Source: Robiginitalea aestuariiviva (GTDB lineage Bacteria > Bacteroidota > Bacteroidia > Flavobacteriales > Flavobacteriaceae). Taken from it: a DNA stretch of 64,000 bases. The position numbers and the translations under genes were made by a program. Below are positions 1 through 8,108 of the stretch, piece by piece (the first letter of the stretch is position 1; the number at the start of each line of letters is the position of its first letter). Location of the stretch: assembly GCF_029537735.1 (NCBI RefSeq), contig NZ_JARPUQ010000002.1:260608-324607 (forward strand). The letters are read 5' to 3'. The notes beneath the pieces are model-generated. The model saw only the letters and a list, made by a program, of their open reading frames with translations, did not search any database and had not been told where the DNA came from.

Positions 1-62
1 TCTAGGGGTTAGGACGCCAGGTTTTCATCCTGGTAGCAGGGGTTCGAATCCCCTACGGGCTA
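1..62 (+). tRNA. tRNA-Glu(UUC), 5'-truncated by window edge
   Basis: These 62 bases are identical to bases 11-72 of the complete tRNA-Glu gene that follows at 109-180. The first ten bases of the acceptor stem and its junction lie outside the window. The anticodon loop TTTTCAT, with TTC at positions 34-36, and the complete T arm are visible. It is the upstream member of a tandem pair separated by 46 bases, and no CCA is encoded. Confidence 0.93.
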
Positions 63-108
63 CAAGAATAACGGAGGATGCCAAACGGGCATCCGGAATT
101 GAAATAAC

Positions 109-180
109 GGCCCGTTCGTCTAGGGGTTAGGACGCCAGGTTTTCATCCTGGTAGCAGGGGTTCGAATCCCCTACGGGCTA
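109..180 (+). tRNA. tRNA-Glu(UUC)
   Basis: A full cloverleaf can be drawn. The acceptor stem is GGCCCGT/ACGGGCT with a G-U first pair, the anticodon stem is CCAGG/CCTGG around a loop reading TTTTCAT (anticodon TTC), and the T arm carries GGTTCGAATCC. The discriminator base is A180 and CCA is not encoded. It is a near-certain duplicate of the truncated copy at 1-62 and probably shares its transcript. rpsT follows 66 bases downstream. Confidence 0.97.
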
Positions 181-203
181 CTAAGAATTGATTATACAGG
201 AAT

Positions 204-229
204 CCGGGATTAATTGAGGAATCACCCGG
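204..229 (+). promoter_or_regulatory. hairpin in the rpsT leader
   Basis: CCGGGATT at 204-211 can pair with AATC (220-223) and CCCGG (225-229), leaving a single bulged A. It lies 17 bases before the rpsT start. S20 synthesis is autoregulated in some bacteria, so a leader structure would be plausible. The assignment rests only on the visible complementarity. Confidence 0.3.
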
Positions 230-246
230 TCTTTAAGTAAACAAAT

Positions 247-498
247 ATGGCAAATCACAAGTCCGCACTGAAGAGAATCCGCAGAAACGAAGCCGTACGC
301 CTGCGCAACCGTTACCAGCATAAAACCACGCGTAATGCTATCAAAAAGCTGCGTAATGAGACCGACAAGAAAAAGGCCGAAGCACTGCTGCCTTCCGTTG
401 TGGGAATGATCGATAAGCTGGCCAAGCGCAATATCATCCACAGCAACAAGGCTTCCAACCTGAAGAGCAAGTTGATGAAACAGGTGGCCCACCTGTAA
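247..498 (+). CDS. rpsT: 30S ribosomal protein S20
   Basis: This 83-residue, very basic protein begins [21 protein letters not shown], the hallmark S20 start, and is rich in Lys, Arg and Ala along its length, as expected for the three-helix bundle that binds the 5' and 3' minor domains of 16S rRNA. Its length matches the family (about 80-90 residues). The gene stands alone between the tRNA-Glu pair and a strong rho-independent terminator that begins about 20 bases after its stop, so it is probably monocistronic or co-transcribed with the tRNAs. The ATG at 247 is the only start giving a full-length S20. Nothing unusual is seen. Confidence 0.97.
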   Translation: MANHKSALKRIRRNEAVRLRNRYQHKTTRNAIKKLRNETDKKKAEALLPSVVGMIDKLAKRNIIHSNKASNLKSKLMKQVAHL

Positions 499-518
499 GC
501 GCATTATTTGATATATAG

Positions 519-548
519 AAAACCCGGCAGGTCATGCCGGGTTTTTTT
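519..548 (+). terminator. rho-independent terminator of rpsT
   Basis: The inverted repeat AACCCGGCA (521-529) and TGCCGGGTT (535-543) has a five-base loop and runs into seven T residues at 542-548. It sits between rpsT and the convergent membrane-protein gene. Confidence 0.9.
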
Positions 549-564
549 ATGTCCGATTCCCGGG

Positions 565-1269
565 TTACAGCCCGGGATTTTTCATGCGGTGTAACCTTAA
601 CAGTCCGATCAGGAAACAGCCGTACATAAAAAGGATCAATCCCAGATGCAGGGGCCGGATCAGTTCCGGCATACTAAACATCTCCAGATTGGCTACCGAA
701 GCGCGAATGTATTTGATCGGGAGGTACCCTATATAAAAGACCAGGATCCCCAGGCTAATCCACACCAGCAGGTTGCCATGCAGCGGGATGCGTTGCCGCA
801 ACCGGAATTGCTGACGCAGGTAGGCCCAGGCCAAAACGATCATCAGAATTCCCCCTACGGTATAGGCATACAACTGGCTAAAGACCCGGAAATCTTCCAG
901 AAAGGCATTCACCACGCTGCTTGCCAGAAAGAGCACCAGCCCTGCGCGGGCTGCTTTCTTCCACCCCGGAGCCGAGAGATACAGGCTGTAGACGTATCCG
1001 AAATACACGAAAAAGATCAGGTTATAGATGTTGAAAATCAACCAGTTGTTGTTGTAATAGAATTCGGAGAGGTTGATGCTGAAATTATTATCGTCCCGGA
1101 TAATGGTCCCCATAACTTCAGTGAGCAGGGTATACATGAGCAGGATGGGCAGGTACCTCAAGGGGGTGTCGTAATACCTGGGATACTTCCACAGGGACGC
1201 TACCACCACCAGGAGGTACAGGAGCAGGAAAGGCTCCTGCCAGATGACTGCTAGGGACCCGCTTGGCAT
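565..1269 (-). CDS. Integral membrane protein of unknown function
   Basis: The 234-residue product has about seven hydrophobic segments, near residues 13-30, 40-57, 73-95, 107-125, 132-150, 168-185 and 208-226, separated by short charged loops. No enzymatic motif is visible. Similar seven-helix proteins of 210-240 residues occur in Flavobacteriaceae, sometimes beside signalling genes, but I cannot name the family. The gene begins 6 bases after the stop of the upstream lipoprotein gene on the same strand (1276), so the two are likely co-transcribed. It converges on rpsT. It could be a sensor or transport membrane subunit; the sequence does not decide. Confidence 0.7.
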   Translation of the reverse strand: MPSGSLAVIWQEPFLLLYLLVVVASLWKYPRYYDTPLRYLPILLMYTLLTEVMGTIIRDDNNFSINLSEFYYNNNWLIFNIYNLIFFVYFGYVYSLYLSAPGWKKAARAGLVLFLASSVVNAFLEDFRVFSQLYAYTVGGILMIVLAWAYLRQQFRLRQRIPLHGNLLVWISLGILVFYIGYLPIKYIRASVANLEMFSMPELIRPLHLGLILFMYGCFLIGLLRLHRMKNPGL

Positions 1270-1275
1270 GAGCGC

Positions 1276-1926
1276 TTAATTATAAGGAGGTGGGGCGGAA
1301 GAGCCTTCGTTCAGGATCAGGCTGCCATCACCCTGCATCAGGAGGTTGAAGGCCGGGAGAAAACCGGCTTCTTCCCGTTGCTGGGTTTGTTGTTCTTTAG
1401 GATTGGTAGGTCTGAGATCCATACTCAGGTATCCCACCTGCCCGTTGTTGATATACAGGCCCCATTGTTCATTGCTCTGGGGGTCTGCCTTCACTGCGGG
1501 TACCAGCATCACGGTATTCTGGCGGGGGTGCATAGGCCCGGGGTTGGCTGCATTGTTGCCAAAATAGACCCGCAGGCTGGTGATATCTGCATTCACCTTG
1601 CCGGCTTCCTGTTCAATGTAGGCGATATAGTCCTTCAGGGTCTTATAGTCGAAGGCCACATAGCGGGCTGCGGTAAAGGGTTTTTCGGCTTCCATGGCCA
1701 GGTTTACGGAATCTTCGTATTTCCGGATGATGGGAACCCGGCGGGCGCTGTAGCGCCGGTAGGACTGCTGTGCCTGGTTCAGGGGAATAATGGTAGAAGG
1801 ACGGGTTGCTTCCGTTTGTGCGGTTTGGGATTCCTGCTCCCCGTTTTTTCCGCCTTGTTGCCCGCAGCCGGACAACAAAAGGCTGCCGCTAAGCAGGGCA
1901 GCGCTAAGGATTACACTACGTTTCAT
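1276..1926 (-). CDS. Putative lipoprotein, function unknown
   Basis: A 216-residue protein starts MKRSVILSAALLSGSLLLSGCG, a clean type II signal peptide with lipobox LSGC (Cys about residue 21), followed by a Gln/Glu/Thr-rich linker and a globular domain. No characterised family was recognised. An in-frame ATG 42 codons upstream (2052) was rejected because it would lie inside the rho terminator hairpin and hide the signal peptide. The mature protein has an RRYSARRVPIIRKYEDS segment and a C-terminal APPPYN tail. It probably forms an operon with the downstream membrane protein at 565-1269. Confidence 0.75.
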   Translation of the reverse strand: MKRSVILSAALLSGSLLLSGCGQQGGKNGEQESQTAQTEATRPSTIIPLNQAQQSYRRYSARRVPIIRKYEDSVNLAMEAEKPFTAARYVAFDYKTLKDYIAYIEQEAGKVNADITSLRVYFGNNAANPGPMHPRQNTVMLVPAVKADPQSNEQWGLYINNGQVGYLSMDLRPTNPKEQQTQQREEAGFLPAFNLLMQGDGSLILNEGSSAPPPYN

Positions 1927-2030
1927 AGGTGTAGATTTAAGGTTTAGAAGGTTATTGAACCGGGGAACGTACGTTAAAAGTAACATATTAATCCGTTTCC
2001 TTTCCCGCCAGGGGTGCATAAGGGGTGTCT

Positions 2031-2065
2031 GGAAAATAAAAAACCCGGCCACAGGGGCCGGGTTT
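2031..2065 (-). terminator. rho-independent terminator of rho
   Basis: AAACCCGGCC (2041-2050) and GGCCGGGTTT (2056-2065) form a ten-pair stem with loop ACAGG. Read on the minus strand the stem is followed by TTTTTTATTTT, so it ends the rho transcript, whose stop codon is 22 bases upstream. Confidence 0.85.
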
Positions 2066-2086
2066 ATATTGCCTTAAGGAGGCGTT

Positions 2087-3766
2087 TTAATCGTTCATGG
2101 TCATGAGGAATTCCTCGTTGGAACGCGTCTGTTTGATGCGCTGCTCCAGGAATTCCATGGCTTCGATGGGGTTCATGTCCGCCAGGTATTTCCTCAAGAT
2201 CCACATGCGCTGCAGGGTTTGCTCGTCCAGCAGCAGGTCGTCCCGGCGGGTACTGGAGGCCACCAGGTCGATGGCCGGGAAAATCCGGCGGTTTGCAATG
2301 CGTCGATCCAGTTGGAGTTCCATGTTGCCTGTACCTTTAAATTCCTCGAAGATCACCTCGTCCATTTTGGATCCGGTTTCGGTCAGGGCCGTGGCGATAA
2401 TGGTCAGGGAACCACCGTTTTCGATGTTACGGGCCGCCCCGAAGAACCGTTTGGGTTTATGCAGGGCATTGGCATCCACACCCCCGCTCAAGACCTTCCC
2501 GGAGGCAGGCTGTACGGTGTTGTAGGCCCGTGCCAGACGGGTAATACTATCCAGCAGAATCACTACGTCGTGCCCGCATTCGGTCAGGCGCTTGGCCTTG
2601 TCGATCACAATATTGGCCACCCGTACGTGTTCGGAAGCTTCCTTGTCGAAGGTGGAGGCCACCACTTCCCCGCGTACGTTCCGCTGCATGTCGGTTACCT
2701 CTTCCGGGCGTTCGTCAATCAGCAAGATAATCTGGTATACCTCGGGGTGGTTGGCAGCAATGCCATTGGCAATGTCTTTCAGCAACATGGTTTTACCCGT
2801 TTTGGGCTGGGCCACGATCATCCCGCGCTGTCCTTTTCCGATGGGGGAGAACAGGTCGATAATGCGCGTGGAAATGTTACTGGATTTATCTGCCAGCTTG
2901 AATTTTTCCTTGGGAAACAAGGGGGTGAGGTGCTCAAAGGCCACGCGGTCCCGCACCACGGCCGGGTCCAGGCCATTAATCTTGTTCACCTTGATCAGCG
3001 GGAAATACTTTTCCCCTTCCTTCGGGGGGCGTACATTCCCCAAAACGGTGTCTCCGGATTTCAGGCCAAAAAGGCGAATCTGGGACTGGGAAACGTAAAT
3101 ATCGTCCGGGGAAGAGAGGTAATTGTAGTCCGAGGAACGCAGGAAGCCGTAGCCGTCGGACATGATGTCCAGTACGCCTTCACTCGCAATAATACTGTCG
3201 AATTCGTACTCCGGCTGCTTGTACTTGTTCTTCTGGTTGGAATCGAAATTGCCGTTCTTTTTATCGGCGTGTTGTTCTTTCTTGTGCGGTTTGCGCTTCT
3301 GGTGATCGGTACTTCCGGAATCCTTGCGCTGATGGGAACGGTCGTCTTTTTTCGGGCCGCGGTCGTCCTTGCGGGTGTTGCGGTCGTCTCGTTTCTGACT
3401 CCGGTCGTCCTCTTTTTTCGGGCTGCGGTTGCCTTCCTTGTTCTGGGAAGCCCCGGCCTCTTCGCGGGTATCCTTGTTGTCTTCGCCGTTTTGCTTGTGC
3501 CGCTGTTGTGTGTTGCGGTTGCTCGGGCGGCCCCGGCCGCGCTGGGGTTTGTTGTCTTTGCTGTCCTGCTCGAGCTTTTGCGGCTCGGACTCGCCGCTCT
3601 CCTTGATTTGTTCGCGTACTGCAGCAGGGTTGCTGGCCTGCAGGTCCAGGATTTGGTACACCAGGTCCAGTTTTTTCAGGGTGCGGTATTTCGGGACATT
3701 CAATTCTTTAGCAATGTCCTGAAGTTCAGGCAATTTCTTTGCCTTTAATTCGGAAATCTCAAACAT
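2087..3766 (-). CDS. rho: Transcription termination factor Rho
   Basis: Rho is a hexameric RNA-dependent ATPase that releases untranslated transcripts. In this 559-residue protein, residues 1-45 are the helical Rho-N domain. Residues about 50-185 form a low-complexity insertion dominated by Arg, Asp, Lys, Asn and Gln, with reiterated KKDDR/QKRDDR patterns. Residues 190-265 are the OB-fold RNA-binding domain, and the RecA-like ATPase follows. The Walker A segment PKTGKT spans about 321-326, then come [12 protein letters not shown] and the Walker B run [16 protein letters not shown]. It is longer than E. coli Rho (419) because of the insertion, a feature seen in several Bacteroidota and Actinobacteria. 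The adjacent divergent DUF4293 gene is the usual Bacteroidota neighbour. A terminator follows the stop. Confidence 0.97.
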   Translation of the reverse strand: MFEISELKAKKLPELQDIAKELNVPKYRTLKKLDLVYQILDLQASNPAAVREQIKESGESEPQKLEQDSKDNKPQRGRGRPSNRNTQQRHKQNGEDNKDTREEAGASQNKEGNRSPKKEDDRSQKRDDRNTRKDDRGPKKDDRSHQRKDSGSTDHQKRKPHKKEQHADKKNGNFDSNQKNKYKQPEYEFDSIIASEGVLDIMSDGYGFLRSSDYNYLSSPDDIYVSQSQIRLFGLKSGDTVLGNVRPPKEGEKYFPLIKVNKINGLDPAVVRDRVAFEHLTPLFPKEKFKLADKSSNISTRIIDLFSPIGKGQRGMIVAQPKTGKTMLLKDIANGIAANHPEVYQIILLIDERPEEVTDMQRNVRGEVVASTFDKEASEHVRVANIVIDKAKRLTECGHDVVILLDSITRLARAYNTVQPASGKVLSGGVDANALHKPKRFFGAARNIENGGSLTIIATALTETGSKMDEVIFEEFKGTGNMELQLDRRIANRRIFPAIDLVASSTRRDDLLLDEQTLQRMWILRKYLADMNPIEAMEFLEQRIKQTRSNEEFLMTMND

Positions 3767-4072
3767 GAAATGTTAGATAATACGTGTTAGAAGTAAGGCT
3801 GTGTGTTTCAGGGTCGGTCTTTAAACCAGTAAACTTGAAGAAATGTTATCGGGATAGCGCGTGGGAACGGAAACGCCCGTTTTTGGCAAGTGCTGCAACT
3901 AATAACGGTACAAGTATACGAATAAATTTCGAATTTGCTTTCGGGCACATGCTTAATTTTGGGGTGCAATCCTTTTGAAACCACCCGGTTGCGGCTGCCG
4001 GGACTAAAATGCGCGTAAGGGGTTGGGCGGTCCGCCTTTTTCTCATTATTTTTGCTTTCCGATTTTGGATAA
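3767..4072. other. Intergenic region between divergent rho and DUF4293 gene
   Basis: These 306 bases hold no convincing gene. A short open frame (3784-3978) lacks any recognisable product and has no coding character. The region must carry the rho leader and promoter on the minus strand, but no clear TAnnTTTG box was found there. The only promoter-like element seen is the plus-strand one at 4023-4054. Confidence 0.6.
4023..4054 (+). promoter_or_regulatory. Bacteroidota-type promoter for DUF4293 gene
   Basis: TATTTTTG at 4047-4054 fits the -7 consensus TAnnTTTG, and a TTG at 4023-4025 lies 21 bases upstream as a -33 element. The start codon is at 4073, giving a very short leader. This is assigned by consensus only. 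Confidence 0.45.
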
Positions 4073-4483
4073 ATGATTCAGCGCATTCAAACCGTATACC
4101 TCCTGTTGGTGGCCCTGGCTGCCGGGGTCCTGCCGTTCTGGCTGGCCCTCTGGACCGACGCTTCCGGCGCCCCGGTTTACGCCAAACAAGAGCTGCTTAT
4201 CTCTGCCGGCTTTTATGCCTCGGCCCTGTTGGCAGTACTTGCGGTGTTGCGCTATAAAGACCGTAAACAACAGTTCGTATTGAATCGCTTCAATATGCTG
4301 CTGCACCTTTTTATACTAGGATTTTTCGTGTATCGCTCCCTAAGTTTATCCGGAGAGGCGGGTGCCTCAGAGAAGGGTATTGGGATGCTCATTCCTGTTT
4401 TTTCTATCGTGTTTTTAGTGCTGGCCAATAAGGCCATTAAAAAGGATGAGGACCTCGTAAAATCTGTGGACCGATTGCGATAA
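4073..4483 (+). CDS. DUF4293 family membrane protein
   Basis: This 136-residue protein starts MIQRIQTVYLLLVALAAG and has four transmembrane segments (about residues 6-26, 44-62, 74-92, 102-118). It ends in a charged tail, KKDEDLVKSVDRLR. The MIQRIQTVYL opening and the position next to rho are the signature of DUF4293, a Bacteroidota membrane family of unknown function. The start is supported by the promoter-like box about 20 bases upstream. A GC-rich hairpin follows the gene. No biochemical role can be deduced; the recurrent linkage to rho is the only functional hint. Confidence 0.85.
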   Translation: MIQRIQTVYLLLVALAAGVLPFWLALWTDASGAPVYAKQELLISAGFYASALLAVLAVLRYKDRKQQFVLNRFNMLLHLFILGFFVYRSLSLSGEAGASEKGIGMLIPVFSIVFLVLANKAIKKDEDLVKSVDRLR

Positions 4484-4512
4484 GCCTTATATCTTAGTAG
4501 TATTAGTGCGAT

Positions 4513-4536
4513 GAACCCCGGCCCAGGCCGGGGTTC
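4513..4536 (+). terminator. Hairpin, probable terminator with weak U tract
   Basis: GAACCCCGG (4513-4521) pairs with CCGGGGTTC (4528-4536) around CCCAGG. Only short T-containing sequence follows, so termination may be weak. Confidence 0.5.
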
Positions 4537-4660
4537 TTGCATGAAAGGAATCTGCTTTTTCTTGTGCGTATATACAGAAATGTAAGAATGGATTTCAGTT
4601 GGGGACTGGTTTACACTGTAGTTGCCCCTCCAGAGCAACACAGGGAAATCTGAAGCCTTT

Positions 4661-4668
4661 TATCTTTG
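4661..4668 (+). promoter_or_regulatory. -7 box of the metallophosphoesterase gene
   Basis: TATCTTTG matches TAnnTTTG and ends 18 bases before the preferred start at 4687. No TTG sits at the expected -33 distance. Its position favours the ATG at 4687 over an in-frame codon at 4666 that would fall within the box. Confidence 0.5.
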
Positions 4669-4686
4669 TGCAAATATAGAATTGGT

Positions 4687-5184
4687 ATGACCCGCATCCT
4701 CCTGCTCTCCGATACCCATGGCCATATAGACGATCGTATCCTGGAATACGCCAGGCAGGCCGACGAGGTCTGGCATGCGGGGGATATCGGCACCCTGGAG
4801 GTGGCTGATGCCCTTGCAGCGATTAAGCCGCTGCGGGCGGTTTACGGGAATATTGACGGGCACCGGATCCGGCAGGAGTATCCGCTGGACCTGCGCTTTC
4901 GCTGCGAGAATGTGAGCGTTTGGATCACCCACATTGGGGGGTATCCCGGGCGATATGAAAAACGGGTGCGGGAGGCCTTTGAACAGTCGCGCCCGCGCCT
5001 GTTTATCTGCGGGCACTCCCACATCCTGAAGGTGATGTTCGACAAAAAGCACAACCTCCTGCACATGAACCCGGGTGCCGCCGGGAAACAGGGATTCCAT
5101 AAGGTACGAACCATGCTGCGGTTTGCCGTAGACGGCTCGGATATCCAGGACCTGGAAGTAGTGGAATTAGGGCAAAGAGGATGA
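4687..5184 (+). CDS. YfcE/MJ0936-type metallophosphoesterase
   Basis: The 165-residue protein carries all the motifs of a calcineurin-like phosphodiesterase of the small YfcE/MJ0936 group: LLSDTHGH (Asp and His metal ligands, residues 6-13), WHAGDIGT (second Asp), YGNIDGH (Asn in the GNxD motif) and ICGHSH near the C-terminus. Such enzymes hydrolyse phosphodiesters in a two-metal site in the cytoplasm; the natural substrate is unknown. The length is typical. I chose ATG 4687 (MTRILLLSD) because the earlier codon overlaps the -7 box and would add seven non-conserved residues. It is followed by a 409-base gap with repeats. Confidence 0.9.
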   Translation: MTRILLLSDTHGHIDDRILEYARQADEVWHAGDIGTLEVADALAAIKPLRAVYGNIDGHRIRQEYPLDLRFRCENVSVWITHIGGYPGRYEKRVREAFEQSRPRLFICGHSHILKVMFDKKHNLLHMNPGAAGKQGFHKVRTMLRFAVDGSDIQDLEVVELGQRG

Positions 5185-5219
5185 AGAAAAGGGTCTGCCG
5201 GCCTGTAGGGCTCGTTTTT

Positions 5220-5530
5220 ACATTATGGGGAAACACCCCCCGGCTACCCCCGCGGTGAATACAGGCGTTGAATCGGCAAGGCATTTTCAGGATTTTCAGT
5301 CCCGGATTTTTTTATTCGCTACCATAAAGGGGAACCACCCCCTGCTACCCCAGTAGCCAAGATAGTCCTGCAACCTGCAATTCCTTTTCAGGCCAAACCT
5401 GGGGTAAAAAGCAAATTAGGGTCGGCTCCATAAAGGGGAACCACCCCCTGCTACCCCCACGGTCAAAATACCCCGCCAGCCCGCAACGGCATTTCAGGCA
5501 TTCCCATCTCCCAAAACTCCGGATTCAGGA
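5220..5530. repeat. Three tandem, degenerate intergenic repeats of about 104 nt
   Basis: A core reading GGGGAACCACCCCCTGCTAC, followed by CCC, occurs at 5329 and 5435 and in a diverged form at 5227, preceded by CATAAA or CATTAT. The spacings are 102 and 106 bases. Each core contains a GGGG-aacca-CCCC hairpin. About 50-60 bases after each core comes a second shared element, GGCATTTTCAGG, GCAATTCCTTTTCAGG or GGCATTTCAGG. No reading frame explains the block. It fills the 409-base gap between the phosphoesterase gene and truA; which strand is functional is unknown. Confidence 0.7.
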
Positions 5531-5568
5531 CCTCCCGAAGGGCATACCCCTGGGGCCGCCGAACTTCT

Positions 5569-5576
5569 TATCTTTG
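5569..5576 (+). promoter_or_regulatory. -7 box of truA
   Basis: TATCTTTG, identical to the box before the phosphoesterase gene, ends 17 bases before the truA start. No clear -33 TTG is seen. Confidence 0.5.
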
Positions 5577-5593
5577 CGGTTCAAAGTTCCGGC

Positions 5594-6358
5594 ATGCGCT
5601 ATTTTATTGAATTTTCCTACCTGGGAACCGCCTATCACGGGTGGCAGCGCCAACCCAATGCCCTGGGGATCCAACAGCTTATGGAGGAGCGCCTGGCCAC
5701 CCTGCTGGGGGCGGATCACCTAGACCTGGTGGCTGCAGGGCGCACGGATGCCGGGGTGCATGCCCGCCAGATGTTTGCCCATTTTGACTGGGATGCGCCC
5801 CTGGCCGTAGACCTGGTGCACCGTCTGAACAGCTTCCTGCCGGACGATATTGGCATCCACAGCCTGCAGCAGGTTACAGCTTCCGCCCATGCCCGCTTCG
5901 ATGCCCTGGGCCGGACCTATGAGTACCTGCTGATTCAGCAAAAGGACCCTTTTTGGCTGGAGCGGGCGCACTGGGTGCAGGCGCCCCTGGATTTTGAGGC
6001 GATGAATCAGGCGGCAGCCCTGATGCTGGACTTTGAGGATTTTAAATGCTTTTCCCGCTCCAAGACGGATGTAAAGACCTACACCTGCGACTTGAGGGAA
6101 GCCCGGTGGGATTACATGGATGGGCGTTGGGTATTTACCATAACCGCCAACCGCTTCCTCCGGAATATGGTGCGTGCGGTGGTGGGGACCCTCCTGCTGG
6201 TAGGTCGCGGGCAGCTGGACCCGGAGGATGTTAAGACTATTATAAAAAGCCGGGATCGGCGGCGTGCCGGGGCCTCTGTACCTGCAAAAGGGCTATATTT
6301 GACCCGGATTGAATACCCCCCTGGGATTTATGTCAATGGAGAAGGAAAACAGCGGTAA
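5594..6358 (+). CDS. truA: tRNA pseudouridine(38-40) synthase TruA
   Basis: TruA isomerises uridines 38, 39 and 40 in the anticodon arm of many tRNAs. The 254-residue protein begins MRYFIEFSYLGTAYHGWQRQ, typical of the family, and contains the catalytic motif AAGRTDAGVHA with Asp52. A C-terminal segment FLRNMVRAVVGTLLLVGRG matches the RxMVR region common to TruA. Length agrees with bacterial homologues (about 245-270). The gene overlaps the following ABC transporter gene by about 29 bases, so translation is probably coupled. Confidence 0.96.
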   Translation: MRYFIEFSYLGTAYHGWQRQPNALGIQQLMEERLATLLGADHLDLVAAGRTDAGVHARQMFAHFDWDAPLAVDLVHRLNSFLPDDIGIHSLQQVTASAHARFDALGRTYEYLLIQQKDPFWLERAHWVQAPLDFEAMNQAAALMLDFEDFKCFSRSKTDVKTYTCDLREARWDYMDGRWVFTITANRFLRNMVRAVVGTLLLVGRGQLDPEDVKTIIKSRDRRRAGASVPAKGLYLTRIEYPPGIYVNGEGKQR

Positions 6359-8108
6359 AGCATTCGACCTCTTTTTATTCCGACGGGTGATGGCCCATAC
6401 CCGCCCGTACCGGATTACCTTTTACGGGACGGCCCTGGCGGCCATCCTGCTCACGGTTTTTGCGGTGCTCACCCCCGTGATTCTGCGGGAAACCATTGAC
6501 AAGGCGATTACCCTTAAGGATGAGGCCTACCTGCTGGACCTTTCCCTGGCCATGCTGGGGGTGCTTATCGGGCAGGTGGTGTGCCAGCTCCTTTTTACCT
6601 ATTACGCCAACTGGCTGGGCGAATCCGTGATCCGGGACCTGCGGACCAATTTGTTCCGCCGTATGATCGGGTTTCGGATGCAGTACTACAACAAATCCAG
6701 CATAGGGGTGCTGGTTACCCGTGCGGTTGCGGACCTGCAACGCATTGGGGAAATTTTTTCCCAGGGTTTCTTTACCATTGTAGCGGATCTGCTCAAAATG
6801 CTGGCGGCTTCGGCCATCATGCTGATCTGGAACTGGCGCCTGGCCCTGATTGTCTTTGCGATCCTTCCCCTGATCCTGTATGCCACCCGGGTATTCCAGC
6901 AGAAAATGAAAGTGGCCTTTACCGAGGTTCGCGCCCAGGTGGCCCAATTGAATTCCTTTGTACAGGAGCGGCTTACCGGGATGAAGATCGTGCAGTTGTT
7001 TACCCGCGAAGCTACTGAAAGCCGCAAATTCCGGGACATTAACGAAAAACACCAGAACGCCTGGCTTAAAACGGTCTGGTACAACTCCTTTTTCTTTCCC
7101 ATTGCCGAAATCGTGACCTCCATTGCCATTGGCCTGGTGGTCTGGTACGGGGGGCTGCAGGATATTACCAGTTTGGGAACGGACAACAAAGGGGTAATCT
7201 TCGGATTTATCCTTTTGATCGAGATGTTGTTCCGCCCCCTGCGGCAGATCGCAGATAAGTTCAACACCCTGCAGATGGGGATGGTGGCTGCAGGCCGGGT
7301 CTTCCGGATCCTGGATACGGAAAGCCGCATTGAGGACGCAGGCAGCCTGGAAGTGCCCCATATGAATGGGGCTATTGCCTTCCGGGACGTACATTTCAGC
7401 TATACCCCGGAAGAGGAAGTCCTGCACGGGATCTCCTTTGCGGTGGAACCCGGGCAGAAAATTGCCATTGTGGGGGCCACCGGGGCCGGGAAGTCCACCA
7501 TCATTAACCTGCTGAACCGTTTTTACGATATCGATTCCGGGCAGATTTTGCTGGACCAGACCGATATCCGGGAGTACCGCCTGGCCTCCCTGAGGCGTAA
7601 TATTGCCGTTGTGCTGCAGGATGTTTTCCTGTTTGCGGACACCATTGCAGCCAACATTACCCTGCACGATCCCGAAATCCGGCAGGAAGATATAGAGGCT
7701 GCAGCCCGGGCCATTGGCGTACACGAATTTATCAGCAGCCTGCCCGGAGGGTATCAGTACAACGTTAAGGAACGGGGCACGATGCTCTCCAGCGGGCAGC
7801 GGCAGCTGATCGCTTTCCTGAGGGCCTATATGCGCAACCCCAGTATCCTGGTACTGGACGAAGCCACTTCCTCTGTGGACACCTATACCGAACAGCTGAT
7901 TCAGGAGGCGACCGAGAAGGTTACTGAAGGCCGTACCTCCATCATCATTGCCCACCGCCTGGCCACGGTCAAAAAGGTGAATACCATCCTGGTGATGGAC
8001 AAGGGCCATATCGTGGAAACCGGATCTCACCAGGAATTACTTCGCAAAAAAGGGTATTACCACAAACTGTACGAAGCCCAGTTTATGGCGGAGGAAGAAC
8101 TCGCCTAG
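6330..8108 (+). CDS. MsbA-like ABC exporter, fused permease and ATPase
   Basis: This half-transporter of about 592 residues has an N-terminal six-helix ABC transmembrane domain (roughly residues 15-325) and a C-terminal nucleotide-binding domain. The ATPase shows Walker A GATGAGKST, the signature LSSGQRQ and Walker B ILVLDEATSSVD followed by the switch His in IIIAHRL. The family exports lipids, lipid A precursors or hydrophobic compounds as a homodimer in the inner membrane; the substrate here is unknown. Three in-frame starts exist (6309, 6330, 6336), all inside truA. 6330 or 6336 gives the shortest non-conserved leader. It overlaps the convergent DUF3667 gene by four bases. Confidence 0.92.
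   Translation: MSMEKENSGKAFDLFLFRRVMAHTRPYRITFYGTALAAILLTVFAVLTPVILRETIDKAITLKDEAYLLDLSLAMLGVLIGQVVCQLLFTYYANWLGESVIRDLRTNLFRRMIGFRMQYYNKSSIGVLVTRAVADLQRIGEIFSQGFFTIVADLLKMLAASAIMLIWNWRLALIVFAILPLILYATRVFQQKMKVAFTEVRAQVAQLNSFVQERLTGMKIVQLFTREATESRKFRDINEKHQNAWLKTVWYNSFFFPIAEIVTSIAIGLVVWYGGLQDITSLGTDNKGVIFGFILLIEMLFRPLRQIADKFNTLQMGMVAAGRVFRILDTESRIEDAGSLEVPHMNGAIAFRDVHFSYTPEEEVLHGISFAVEPGQKIAIVGATGAGKSTIINLLNRFYDIDSGQILLDQTDIREYRLASLRRNIAVVLQDVFLFADTIAANITLHDPEIRQEDIEAAARAIGVHEFISSLPGGYQYNVKERGTMLSSGQRQLIAFLRAYMRNPSILVLDEATSSVDTYTEQLIQEATEKVTEGRTSIIIAHRLATVKKVNTILVMDKGHIVETGSHQELLRKKGYYHKLYEAQFMAEEELA

Noticed and set aside
2219-3748. 509-codon plus-strand frame opposite rho
   Set aside because: It is the antisense shadow of rho; the translated product is a low-complexity Val/Phe/Leu/Gly-rich sequence with no motif, while rho on the minus strand is unambiguous.
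5220-5530. CRISPR array
   Set aside because: Only three units of about 104 nt with diverged cores and no constant short repeat/spacer pattern; no cas genes nearby.
6375-8030. 551-codon minus-strand frame opposite the ABC transporter
   Set aside because: Shadow frame created by GC-rich codon bias; no recognisable domains, Gln/His/Gly-rich composition, and the opposite strand encodes complete ABC motifs.
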